Assembly: GCA_030152565.1 (NCBI GenBank)
Contig: JASLJE010000002.1
Coordinates: 1-64,000, forward strand
Length of the DNA stretch: 64,000 nt
Reading direction: 5' to 3'
Source: Peptoniphilaceae bacterium
Lineage (GTDB): Bacteria; Bacillota; Clostridia; Tissierellales; Peptoniphilaceae
Part shown: piece by piece, positions 17,001-25,385 of the stretch
Position numbering within the stretch: the stretch's first letter is position 1
Layout: each line of letters starts with the position of its first letter
Position numbers and translations under genes: made by a program
Notes under the pieces: model-generated
Databases searched by the model: none
What the model saw: the letters and a program-made list of their open reading frames with translations, nothing else
Told to the model about the DNA's origin: nothing

Positions 17001-17893
17001 TGAGAGATTATCCCGTCCGTTATATTCATATCCCAACGGGCGAAAGGATAGCTTTTAGAAAGACAGGTAATGCTAAAGAGGTAGTCTTATTATTGCATGG
17101 AAATATGAGTTCCTCAGTCCATATGCAAAATATTATGTCCAGGCTAGAAGACAATTATACAGTCTATGCCTTGGACATGGTGGGCTTTGGAGATAGTAGT
17201 TATAACAGGCAGATCGATTCTCTGGCAGATTTTAGTTTGGATGTAATAGAATTTATCAAGGAATTAGATTTGAACCAGGTAAACATCCTAGGATGGTCTA
17301 CTGGTGGAGGAGTGGCCCTAGAAGTGGCTGCTGCCCTACCAGACAGGATTAGAAAGGTGTTCTTACTATCCTCAGTAGGAGTTGAGGGCTTTACCATGTA
17401 TAAGAAAGATCAAATATTAGACGCCATGCTAAAGAAGAGACTATATAAGAGAGAAGATATAGAAAGAGATCTTATACAGGTCATACCCCTGGTAAAGGCT
17501 ATTGAAAGCAAAAACAAGATGTTTATGAAGGCACTTTGGGATACGACTATATATATAAATAAAAGACCAAAGAAAGAAGAATATGATAAGTATTTTGACG
17601 CTATGTTTAAGCAAAGAAACTTAATAGACGTAAATGTAGCTTTAACAAATTTCAACATGACCAAGAATGATAATGGAATAAATCAAGGAAGTGGTAGGAT
17701 TGAAGATATCCAGGCTCCTGTGATTATTTTCCATGGGGATAAGGACCTGGTAGTAAAGTTAAAAGACGCAGAGTTGACTGCGAAAGAATTTGGAAAACAG
17801 GCCACTTTAGAAGTGTTTAGAGGTCTTAGCCATTCAATAATGACAGATGACCTGGACTTATTGATGGAAAGATTTTTATATCATTTAACTTAA
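17000..17893 (+). CDS. Alpha/beta hydrolase of unknown substrate
   Basis: A 297-residue alpha/beta-hydrolase fold protein. Oxyanion segment LLHGNMSS (about 32), nucleophile elbow GWSTGG (Ser about 99), acid in HGDKDLV (about 248) and His in GLSHS (about 274): a complete triad. There is no signal peptide. It is coupled to the SDR gene by a one-base overlap and followed by a ketosynthase-like gene, so it likely acts on a CoA ester or ketone made by its neighbours. I cannot name the reaction; thioesterase, lipase and retro-Claisen-type C-C hydrolase are all possible. Confidence 0.8.
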   Translation: MRDYPVRYIHIPTGERIAFRKTGNAKEVVLLLHGNMSSSVHMQNIMSRLEDNYTVYALDMVGFGDSSYNRQIDSLADFSLDVIEFIKELDLNQVNILGWSTGGGVALEVAAALPDRIRKVFLLSSVGVEGFTMYKKDQILDAMLKKRLYKREDIERDLIQVIPLVKAIESKNKMFMKALWDTTIYINKRPKKEEYDKYFDAMFKQRNLIDVNVALTNFNMTKNDNGINQGSGRIEDIQAPVIIFHGDKDLVVKLKDAELTAKEFGKQATLEVFRGLSHSIMTDDLDLLMERFLYHLT

Positions 17894-17912
17894 CTTGTGG
17901 AAGGCCACAAGT
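17893..17912 (+). other. Intercistronic hairpin
   Basis: ACTTGTGG (17893-17900) pairs perfectly with CCACAAGT (17905-17912) around the loop AAGG, starting at the stop codon of the hydrolase gene. No T run follows, so it is more likely an mRNA stability or processing element than a terminator. Confidence 0.6.
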
Positions 17913-17931
17913 GTACATATGGGAGTATTAT

Positions 17932-18963
17932 ATGAAGAAACCAAATGTGGGAATTGCAGGAATTGGAATATACTTACCAGAAAGAACCTTGTCGGCAGGC
18001 CAAATGGCAGAAAAAACCAAGGGCCAGTGGACAGAAGAAGACATAAGAGACAAGTTGGGCATAAACCAGATCTATCTAGCCTCCAAGGAGGATGGCACCC
18101 AGGAAATGGGGGCTAGGGCTGCTAAAAGGGCCCTGGAAGACGCCAAACTAGATCCCTTGGATTTAGACCTAATAATATCCTTTGGTGAGGAGTGGAAGGA
18201 ATATCCCTTGACCACTTCAGCCATCTATATCCAGGATAAATTAGGGGCGAAAAATGCCTGGGCCATAGATATGCAAAATAGGTGTTGCAGTAGTATATCA
18301 GTCTTAAAAATTGCCAAGGATATGATCATAGCAGATCCTGATATTAACCATGTACTAATAGCAGGTGGCTATAGGAATGGGGACTTTATAGACTATGAGG
18401 ACAATGATATGTCCATGATGTACAACCTATCTGCAGGTGGTGGAGCCATGGTTTTAAGTAGAAATCTAAATAAAAATATTGTTTTGGAAAGCCATATAAT
18501 CTCAGATGCCAGCCTATCTAGGACGGTAGCTGTAGAGATTGGCGGAACAGAAAATCCCATAAATAAGGACAATTTAGACTATGCCTATAAGTCTCTAAAG
18601 ATTTTAGACAAGGAAAAGATGAAGACTAGACTAAATCAAGTATCTACAGACAATTGGATGAAGTGTCTGGACAGGTCCTTGGAAAAGTCTGGCTTGAATA
18701 GAAAAGATATTGATTATTTAAATATATTGCACATAAAAAGATCTGAACATGAGAGAATACTGAAAATGTTAAACCTGGGGGAGGAAAATTCCATTTACTT
18801 AAGTGATTATGGACATATTGGCCAGGTTGACCAAATACTTTCCCTTAAACTAGCCCTGGAAAAAGGCTATGTAAAGGATAACATGGTGGTAGCATCTCTG
18901 GCAGCCGGCATTGGCTATGTTTGGGCCAGCAATATAATAAAATGGGGACCAGTAGATTATTAA
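17932..18963 (+). CDS. FabH-like ketoacyl synthase III family protein with altered active site
   Basis: A 343-residue thiolase-fold protein. Cys118 in DMQNRCCSS aligns with the FabH nucleophile and His267 in NILHIKRS with its first His. The usual Asn of the YGN motif is replaced: the sequence reads SDYGHIGQVDQ with His295. This Cys-His-His arrangement is seen in some non-FabH members of the superfamily. It may condense or transfer acyl groups from CoA, and it is clustered with an alpha/beta hydrolase and SDR in a butyrate locus. Start ATG 17932 has GGGAG six bases upstream; the in-frame GTG at 17911 lies in the hairpin. No closer function can be given. Confidence 0.75.
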   Translation: MKKPNVGIAGIGIYLPERTLSAGQMAEKTKGQWTEEDIRDKLGINQIYLASKEDGTQEMGARAAKRALEDAKLDPLDLDLIISFGEEWKEYPLTTSAIYIQDKLGAKNAWAIDMQNRCCSSISVLKIAKDMIIADPDINHVLIAGGYRNGDFIDYEDNDMSMMYNLSAGGGAMVLSRNLNKNIVLESHIISDASLSRTVAVEIGGTENPINKDNLDYAYKSLKILDKEKMKTRLNQVSTDNWMKCLDRSLEKSGLNRKDIDYLNILHIKRSEHERILKMLNLGEENSIYLSDYGHIGQVDQILSLKLALEKGYVKDNMVVASLAAGIGYVWASNIIKWGPVDY

Positions 18964-19202
18964 ATAAATAACTATAAACTAATTGAAACATTTAGTTTGT
19001 AATAAATACCACTGAATAAAGTGGGTGTTATTCATTAGATATGTAATTATCAACAAGCATGAATGGATGAGCATGCGAAGAAATGAATAATTAAAAGATA
19101 AATAATAAACGAATTAAAATAAAATAGTTAGTTATATGAAACTTTATTATATTAGGGTATAATAATTTTATATTAATTATGTAATATTTAGGAGGATTTT
19201 GT
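18964..19202 (+). promoter_or_regulatory. Intergenic region before the CoA-transferase
   Basis: This 239-base AT-rich gap holds AAACTAA/TTAGTTT (18976-18998) and CCACT-GAATAA-AGTGG (19009-19024), weak terminator-like hairpins, overlapping TGAATAA-N8-TTATTCA (19013-19034). GCATG-N10-CATGC lies at 19058-19077. A perfect TATAAT is at 19158-19163, but its -35 (TATGAA, 19135-19140) is poor, which fits a regulated promoter. AGGAGGA ribosome site at 19190-19196. Confidence 0.45.
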
Positions 19203-20516
19203 ATGTCAAATTACAAGGATAAGGTTATCACAGTTGAGGAAGCTTTAAAATTAGTTAAGGACGGAGACAACATAGCAACTGGTTTGGGAGCATCCGAATC
19301 ATATGTATTCATGGAAGAATTGCATAAAGTTGTTGATATGGGAATTGAAAAAGTAAGAGTTACTAACTATTTACCACAAAGAGGCCACAAGTTCATGGAA
19401 GCTAAATACAAGGGTAATTTCTTTGTTGATTCTATGTTCTATACAGGAGTGAGCCGTAAGCTGGAAGAGCAAGGCATGGGTTACTTTGTACCTAATAACT
19501 TGAGTTTATCAGGTGTTGACAGATTAAGACATAGAAAGCCTAACATCTATGTAGGAGTTGCTTCAAAGGTTGATGAGCACGGTTATATGTCATTATCTAC
19601 AAGTAACGTTTATGAAAGAAGAATGATTGATGCTGCAGATATTGTTATTTTAGAATCAAATCCAAAATACCCAAGAACTTTTGGTGACGTTTTAATCCAC
19701 CATAGTGAAGTAGATTATATAATTGAAGCAGACTATGAACCACCAGTATTACCAAGTGCAGAACCAAGTGAAAAAGACATGATCATCGGTAAGTTAATCG
19801 CTGATGTTATCAATGATGGGGACTGTATCCAATTAGGTATTGGTGGAATTCCTAATGCTGTTGCAAAGTTCTTATATGACAAGAAGGACTTGGGAGTTCA
19901 CACTGAAATGTTGACTTCAGAAATAGCCAACCTTTCAGAAGCAGGAGTAATCAACGGAAGTAAAAAGACCCTACACAAGGGTAAGATAGTAACTGCCTTT
20001 ATCTTGGGAGATAAGAAGTTATATGAATTTGCAGACAATAACCCTGCAGTAGAAGTATATGATGCAAGATATACTAATGATCCATTTGTTATTGGTAAAA
20101 ACGATAACCAAGTGTCAATAAACACAGCTATAGAAGTAGACCTAACAGGTCAAGTATCATCAGAATCAATAGGTTCAAGACAATTTAGTGGTACAGGTGG
20201 ACAAGCTGATACAGCTAGGGGAGCTATGTTGGCCAAGGGTGGTAGATCAATAATTGCCCTTTACTCAACAGCTATGGTTAAGAATAAGGAAACAGGAGTT
20301 AGGGAAGAAAAATCTAAGATTGTTTCAAGATTGACACCAGGAGCTTATGTAACTCTTCAAAGACAAGACGTAGACATGGTAGTAACTGAATACGGTATAG
20401 CCAACTTAAAGGGTAAAAACGTAGGTGAAAGAATAGAGTCATTAATTGAAATAGCTCATCCTGACTTTAGAGATGAATTAAGAGAAAATGCTATGGAATA
20501 TGGTATTTTAAGATAA
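19203..20516 (+). CDS. Acyl-CoA:acetate CoA-transferase (butyryl-CoA or 4-hydroxybutyrate type)
   Basis: A 437-residue protein of the acetyl-CoA hydrolase/transferase family with both halves (about 5-180 and 185-432). The HTEM segment (about 233-236) and the IGSRQFSGTGGQ loop (about 324-335) are typical; a Glu near the former is the expected CoA carrier. In this setting it would move CoA from butyryl-CoA to acetate, releasing butyrate. The 4-hydroxybutyrate CoA-transferase (AbfT) branch is of the same length and equally possible. A TetR gene follows after 37 bases, probably in the same transcript. Confidence 0.88.
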   Translation: MSNYKDKVITVEEALKLVKDGDNIATGLGASESYVFMEELHKVVDMGIEKVRVTNYLPQRGHKFMEAKYKGNFFVDSMFYTGVSRKLEEQGMGYFVPNNLSLSGVDRLRHRKPNIYVGVASKVDEHGYMSLSTSNVYERRMIDAADIVILESNPKYPRTFGDVLIHHSEVDYIIEADYEPPVLPSAEPSEKDMIIGKLIADVINDGDCIQLGIGGIPNAVAKFLYDKKDLGVHTEMLTSEIANLSEAGVINGSKKTLHKGKIVTAFILGDKKLYEFADNNPAVEVYDARYTNDPFVIGKNDNQVSINTAIEVDLTGQVSSESIGSRQFSGTGGQADTARGAMLAKGGRSIIALYSTAMVKNKETGVREEKSKIVSRLTPGAYVTLQRQDVDMVVTEYGIANLKGKNVGERIESLIEIAHPDFRDELRENAMEYGILR

Positions 20517-20553
20517 TAATCTACTGGTAAGTTTGCTATATAAAGGGGATATT

Positions 20554-21144
20554 ATGGAATATGTAAATTTACCTAAGACTGAGAGAGGTCAAAAAACATT
20601 AGAAAAAATTGTGGAGGCAGCCGAAATAGTCTTTTATGAAAAAGGCTATAATGGCTCCACCATTAGAGATATATCCAAGGAGGCGGGAGTCTCCGTGGGT
20701 ACTATCTATATATACTTTAAAGACAAGAAATGTATATATGATCATTTATTAGAGGAATACAGTAAGTTGATAAGAAGTAGTATATCCAAGAGGATAGAAG
20801 GGGTAACTTCAAGGAAGGAAGCCGAGAGACTGGGGATTTTAGTCTTTTTGGAAATAGCCAAGGAAAAGAAGTACATCTACAATATTATCTGGGAATCCCT
20901 TTATATAGACAAGGGAAAATTTGTCGACTACTATACTAATTTTGCCAAAAACTATACTGAACAGGTTGAAAAGGCAATTGGTAAGGGGGAAATGAAGGAT
21001 CATGACCCTGAAATAGTTGCTTGGACCTTGATGGGCGTGTCTAACTTTATAGGCTTAAGATATGTAATGTTTGACGATATAGACGACCTAGAGGCCGTAG
21101 CAACAGAAGTAATAAATGTATTAGATGAAGGACTGTTTAAATAA
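20554..21144 (+). CDS. TetR/AcrR family regulator
   Basis: A 196-residue repressor with an N-terminal TetR domain (about 10-57; IRDISKEAGVSVGTIYIYFKDKK helix-turn-helix) and an alpha-helical ligand domain. I prefer ATG 20554, five bases after AAAGGGG, to the TTG 20533. It sits between the CoA-transferase and the thiolase genes and is the only regulator in the butyrate locus. It likely responds to an acyl-CoA or fatty acid and may bind the TGAAT-type palindromes near 12500 and 16230, though this is only inferred from position. Confidence 0.9.
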   Translation: MEYVNLPKTERGQKTLEKIVEAAEIVFYEKGYNGSTIRDISKEAGVSVGTIYIYFKDKKCIYDHLLEEYSKLIRSSISKRIEGVTSRKEAERLGILVFLEIAKEKKYIYNIIWESLYIDKGKFVDYYTNFAKNYTEQVEKAIGKGEMKDHDPEIVAWTLMGVSNFIGLRYVMFDDIDDLEAVATEVINVLDEGLFK

Positions 21145-21148
21145 AATT

Positions 21149-21212
21149 TTGACAATTTTCAAAAGTGTGTTAAAATTAAAACAAGTAAGAAAAGTATGTT
21201 AAAATAAAAACA
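21149..21212 (+). promoter_or_regulatory. Thiolase promoter with duplicated -10 region
   Basis: TTGACA (21149-21154), 16 bases and TAAAAT (21171-21176) form the promoter. A 23-base segment covering the -10 (21161-21183) is repeated at 21190-21212 with two changes, so there are two copies of GTTAAAAT. The repeat could be a duplicated regulator site or a second -10. Confidence 0.6.
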
Positions 21213-21256
21213 CATACATAAATGAAATCAAATGAAATTTCGGAGGGAGATTTAAA

Positions 21257-22471
21257 ATGAGTAAGGTATTTATTACAGCGGCAAAAAGAACAGCAGTAGG
21301 ATCATTCATGGGAACATTAAAGAACGTTCCAGCAGCAGACTTAGGTGCAGCTGTTATTAAACAAGTTTTATTGGATAGTAAGGTGGATGGAGCACAATTA
21401 GACGAAGTTATAATGGGTAACGTATTGTCAGCAGGAGCTGGACAAGGTGTTGCACGTCAAGCTTCAATCAAGGCTGGAGTACCAGTAGAAATACCTGCAT
21501 ACGGCGTTAACATGGTATGTGGATCAGGTATGAAATCAGTTATGAACGCTTATGCATCAATCAATGCAGGCTTATCAAATGCTATCGTAGCTGGTGGTAC
21601 TGAATCAATGTCAATGGCACCATTCTTAGTTCCAGCAGGAACAAGATCAGGTGTTAAAATGGGTAATATGACTATGGTTGACCATATGATCAACGATGGT
21701 TTATGGGATTCTTTCAATAACTATCACATGGGTATTACAGCAGAAAACATTGCTGATAAACACAATATCTCAAGAGAAGCTCAAGACGAATTTGCTTATG
21801 ACTCACAAAGAAAAGCTATAGAAGCTCAAGACGCTGGTTTATTCGATGCAGAAATCGTTCCAGTAGAAGTTAAAATGAGAAAAGAAACAGTTGTATTTGA
21901 CAAAGACGAATACTTAAATAGAAAAACTACACCAGAAATACTTACTAAATTACGTACAGCTTTCAAAAAAGACGGTACAGTAACTGCAGGTAACGCATCT
22001 GGCTTAAACGACTCAGCTTCAGCAGTATTAGTTGCTTCAGAAGCATTCGTTAAAGAAAATAATCTTGATCCAATGGTTGAAATCGTTGGCGTTGGCCAAG
22101 GCGGAGTTGATCCTTCAGTAATGGGATTAGGTCCAGTACCAGCTATAAGAGCTGCCCTTAAAAATGCTGATATGACATTAGATCAAATCGACGTTTTAGA
22201 ATTAAACGAAGCATTTGCTGCTCAATCACTTGGTGTTGTAACTGAATTAGTTGAAGAACACGGAGTAGATAGAGAAGAATTAATAGCTAAGACAAATATT
22301 CATGGTGGAGCAATCTCAATTGGTCACCCAATAGGAGCTTCAGGAAACAGAATTATGGTTACTTTAATTAACATAATGAAACAAAACAACTATAAATATG
22401 GTTTAGCAAGCTTATGTATCGGTGGCGGTATGGGTACTTGCGTAATCTTAAAAAACGTAGATGCTGAATAA
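21257..22471 (+). CDS. thlA: Acetyl-CoA C-acetyltransferase (thiolase)
   Basis: A 404-residue biosynthetic thiolase. The acyl-carrying Cys lies in NMVCGSGMKS (about 89), the His in GGAISIGHPIGASG (about 358), and the deprotonating Cys in CIGGGMGTC (about 388). It condenses two acetyl-CoA into acetoacetyl-CoA, the entry step of butyrate formation. Strong GGAGG site and codons richer in GTT, CGT and AAC than any neighbour point to very high expression. It is a single-gene unit between its own promoter and a perfect terminator. Confidence 0.95.
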   Translation: MSKVFITAAKRTAVGSFMGTLKNVPAADLGAAVIKQVLLDSKVDGAQLDEVIMGNVLSAGAGQGVARQASIKAGVPVEIPAYGVNMVCGSGMKSVMNAYASINAGLSNAIVAGGTESMSMAPFLVPAGTRSGVKMGNMTMVDHMINDGLWDSFNNYHMGITAENIADKHNISREAQDEFAYDSQRKAIEAQDAGLFDAEIVPVEVKMRKETVVFDKDEYLNRKTTPEILTKLRTAFKKDGTVTAGNASGLNDSASAVLVASEAFVKENNLDPMVEIVGVGQGGVDPSVMGLGPVPAIRAALKNADMTLDQIDVLELNEAFAAQSLGVVTELVEEHGVDREELIAKTNIHGGAISIGHPIGASGNRIMVTLINIMKQNNYKYGLASLCIGGGMGTCVILKNVDAE

Positions 22472-22484
22472 GAAAAGAAAAGAT

Positions 22485-22510
22485 AAGAGTGGCTTAGCCA
22501 CTCTTTTTTT
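22485..22510 (+). terminator. Thiolase terminator
   Basis: AAGAGTGGC (22485-22493) pairs with GCCACTCTT (22497-22505) around TTA, followed by a T run. Confidence 0.93.
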
Positions 22511-22537
22511 ATTATAATAAAAAAAGGAGGCGATGGG

Positions 22538-23881
22538 ATGAAGGATAGATTAAACCATATGTTGGAAGGCTACAGGAAGGCTGATATGACCTACCAGTTG
22601 AGAATGGATAGGTTGGTCAGGTTGGAAAAGGCTATAAAAAGCCATGAAAAAGACCTTAACCAGGCCATCTACAAGGACTTAAATAAGTCGGAAGCAGAGT
22701 TTTACATATCAGAACTATCTATTGTATATAAGGAAATAGACTATTTTAAAAAGAACTTAAGAAGGCTTATGAAGCTAAAGAAGGTGGGGCCCTTTATAGG
22801 TAACCCTTTTTCTAGAAACTATAGCATGAGAGATCCTCTAGGATTGGTCCTAATTATAGCCCCGTGGAATTATCCGGTCCAGCTAAGTTTGAACCCTTTA
22901 GTGGGGGCCTTGGCAGGAGGAAATATTTGTATTTTAAAGACTTCTAAAAAATCCAAGTATAGTTCCCAGGTCCTTCGCCTTATTATAGAGGAAGCCTTTG
23001 ATGAAAAGGAGGTAATTATGGTTGTAGATGACTATTCCTACGAAGAAGTTCTAGACTTTAATTACGACCTGATCTTCTTTACTGGTTCTTCCAAGGTGGG
23101 AAAAACTATTATGGCCTCAGCAGCCAAGTACTTAAGTCCAGTTATCCTTGAATTGGGAGGCAAGAGTCCAGTCCTTATAGACTCTAGTGCAGATTTGGAA
23201 TTAGCTGCCAGAAGGCTGGTCTTTGGCAAGGGACTGAATGCAGGCCAGACCTGTATAGCCCCAGACTATGTTTATATAGAAGAAAGCCTTCTAGATGACT
23301 TTATAAGGCTTTTTAAATATGAAGTGGATAAGCAATATGGAAAGGCTTTGGAAAATCCTTCCTATGCGAAAATAATAAGCCAGGAGGAGTTTGATAGGCT
23401 TATAGATCTTATGGATGGAAAAATCTTAGGTGGAGGCTATGATAGAAGTTTAAGAAAGATAGAGCCCAGCCTAATCTTGGATGTTAAGGAAGAAGATAGG
23501 ATCATGGAAGAAGAGATTTTTGGTCCCCTTCTACCTCTTATAAGCTATAAGGACAAGTATGAAGTTATAGAAAGATTAAGGGGCAAGGAAAGTCCTCTAG
23601 CCTTCTATATCTTTAGTCAGGATAGGGCTTTTATTGACTATAGTCTAAAGGAACTTTCCTTTGGTGGAGGCTGTGTAAATGACACTATCATGCACATAGC
23701 AAATGATAGGCTGCCCTTTGGTGGAGTAGGTAAAAGCGGCATGGGAAACTACCATGGAGCCTATAGTTTTAAGGCCTTTACCAGGGAAAAAGCCCTAGTG
23801 GAAACTAGAAGGCCAGACCTGGCTCTAAGATATGGTCCCTATGGCCAGAAAAAACTGACCTGGTTAAAGAAACTTCTTTAA
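22538..23881 (+). CDS. Aldehyde dehydrogenase, class 3-like
   Basis: A 447-residue NAD(P)+-dependent aldehyde dehydrogenase. The IIAPWNYPVQLS segment (about 107-118), FTGSSKVGK cofactor loop (about 183-191), base Glu in ILELGGKSP (about 204-212) and nucleophile in NAGQTCIAP (Cys about 242) are intact. The short length and pattern resemble ALDH3/YwdH fatty-aldehyde enzymes. It would oxidise aldehydes to acids in the cytosol. It lies just after the thiolase terminator, with AAAAGGAGG upstream; a link to the butyrate pathway is uncertain. Codon style reverts to AGG/CTA. Confidence 0.9.
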   Translation: MKDRLNHMLEGYRKADMTYQLRMDRLVRLEKAIKSHEKDLNQAIYKDLNKSEAEFYISELSIVYKEIDYFKKNLRRLMKLKKVGPFIGNPFSRNYSMRDPLGLVLIIAPWNYPVQLSLNPLVGALAGGNICILKTSKKSKYSSQVLRLIIEEAFDEKEVIMVVDDYSYEEVLDFNYDLIFFTGSSKVGKTIMASAAKYLSPVILELGGKSPVLIDSSADLELAARRLVFGKGLNAGQTCIAPDYVYIEESLLDDFIRLFKYEVDKQYGKALENPSYAKIISQEEFDRLIDLMDGKILGGGYDRSLRKIEPSLILDVKEEDRIMEEEIFGPLLPLISYKDKYEVIERLRGKESPLAFYIFSQDRAFIDYSLKELSFGGGCVNDTIMHIANDRLPFGGVGKSGMGNYHGAYSFKAFTREKALVETRRPDLALRYGPYGQKKLTWLKKLL

Positions 23882-23949
23882 TAAATTTTTTGCCTATGTT
23901 ATTATAAAAATGGTTGTTTTTAAATTAAGGAAGAGAAGGGAGATGTGGA

Positions 23950-25296
23950 ATGGAAGATAACGCAACACATGAGTTGGTAAGACTCTTAGAAGAAAAAAAA
24001 TTAAGAGAGTTAAGAAGTCGATTAATCAGTATGAACGAAGCTGATATCGCAATATTTTTAGAAGAAATTGGTGAAGTTCAAGCACTCGCCGTCTTTAGAA
24101 TACTACCTAAGGAGATAGCTGCGGAGACATTTTCATTTTTCGCCCCAGAAACTCAGGAACACATCATAAGTTCCATGACCAATGCAGAGACAACAGAAAT
24201 AGTTGAGAGCCTATATATAGACGATGTGGTGGACATGCTGGAAGAGTTACCTGCAAATGTAGTTAAGAAGATCATGCTTAATGTGGACAAGGACAGAAGA
24301 AAGATCATCAATCAATACTTGCAGTATCCAGAAGATTCAGCCGGAAGTATAATGACTGCTGAGTTTATAGACTTTAAGAAGAATATAACTGTTGGGGAAG
24401 CCATAAAAATAATAAGAAAAAGAGGTGTGGATAGTGAATCTATTTACACTTGTTATATAACAGATAGCAGCAGGAAGTTGGAAGGATTCGTATCAGTTAG
24501 GACCCTTTTGGTTAACAGTGATGATACCAGGGTGGAAGACCTGCTGGAAGAAGACGTTTTGTATGTTACTACAACTGATGACCAGGAGTATGTAGCTAGA
24601 CAATTTATCAAGTATGGTTTCTTGGCCCTACCGGTAGTAGACCATGAAAAAAGACTTGTAGGGGTTGTAACCTTTGACGACGCTGTAGATATTTTAGAAG
24701 AGGAAACCACAGAAGACTTTGAAAAGATGGCAGCCATGGCTCCATCAGAAAAACCTTATCTAAAGACATCAGCCATAGAGCTTTCTAAAAACAGGATAGT
24801 TTGGCTTATGGTCCTTATGATATCAGCCACTCTTACAGGCTTTATCTTGGACAAGTATGAGGCTACCTTTGCGGCCATACCGGCCCTTGTTACCTTTATA
24901 CCCATGTTGACAGATACTGGTGGTAATGCTGGTTCCCAATCATCAACCATGGTAATTCGTGGTCTGTCCTTGGGAGATATTGAAAGTAAGGACATAATGA
25001 AGGTTTGGGTAAAGGAATTAGTTGTTTCCTTAATGGTTGGTTTTGTTTTATCCCTGGCTAACTTTATCAGGATTTTGATCATAAGACCAGGTGAATACAG
25101 AATGGCCTTAACGGTCTCATTGAGTATGTATGCAACAGTAATCTTGGCCAAGACCATAGGTGGTATCCTACCTATAGCTGCCAAGAAAATGAACTTTGAC
25201 CCAGCTATTATGGCGGCACCACTAATTACAACCATAGTGGATACAGTTTCATTAATTGTATATTTCTATATAGCCAATGTCCTATTAGGACTGTAA
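23950..25296 (+). CDS. mgtE: Magnesium transporter MgtE
   Basis: A 448-residue MgtE: an N-terminal helical domain (about 20-120), a CBS pair (about 125-250, SAGSIMTAEFI then VTFDDAVDILEEE), a plug helix and five membrane helices from about 277, with the pore signature FIPMLTDTGGNAGSQSS (about 313-329). It imports Mg2+ and is gated by Mg2+ bound between its cytosolic domains. Length is typical. No M-box riboswitch is present in the 68-base upstream gap. Confidence 0.95.
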   Translation: MEDNATHELVRLLEEKKLRELRSRLISMNEADIAIFLEEIGEVQALAVFRILPKEIAAETFSFFAPETQEHIISSMTNAETTEIVESLYIDDVVDMLEELPANVVKKIMLNVDKDRRKIINQYLQYPEDSAGSIMTAEFIDFKKNITVGEAIKIIRKRGVDSESIYTCYITDSSRKLEGFVSVRTLLVNSDDTRVEDLLEEDVLYVTTTDDQEYVARQFIKYGFLALPVVDHEKRLVGVVTFDDAVDILEEETTEDFEKMAAMAPSEKPYLKTSAIELSKNRIVWLMVLMISATLTGFILDKYEATFAAIPALVTFIPMLTDTGGNAGSQSSTMVIRGLSLGDIESKDIMKVWVKELVVSLMVGFVLSLANFIRILIIRPGEYRMALTVSLSMYATVILAKTIGGILPIAAKKMNFDPAIMAAPLITTIVDTVSLIVYFYIANVLLGL

Positions 25297-25326
25297 AGAT
25301 AATTCTTTTGAATTATCTTTTTTTTT
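25295..25326 (+). terminator. mgtE terminator
   Basis: AAAGATAATTC (25295-25305) pairs with GAATTATCTTT (25310-25320) around TTTT, with a long T run. Confidence 0.92.
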
Positions 25327-25354
25327 AACTATATTAGTAAATATCTGATATAAT
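25325..25354 (+). promoter_or_regulatory. murA-recD2-comF-ltaE promoter
   Basis: TTAACT (25325-25330), 18 bases and TATAAT (25349-25354), 31 bases before the murA start. Confidence 0.6.
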
Positions 25355-25385
25355 TAAAGGTAACAATAGATGTATTGGAGGAAAT

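Noticed and set aside
19013..19034. TGAATAA-N8-TTATTCA as another copy of the butyrate operator
   Set aside because: The spacing differs from the TGAAT-N4-ATTCA sites and it overlaps a terminator-like hairpin.
23882..23949. M-box Mg2+ riboswitch upstream of mgtE
   Set aside because: The gap is only 68 bases and shows none of the M-box conserved segments.
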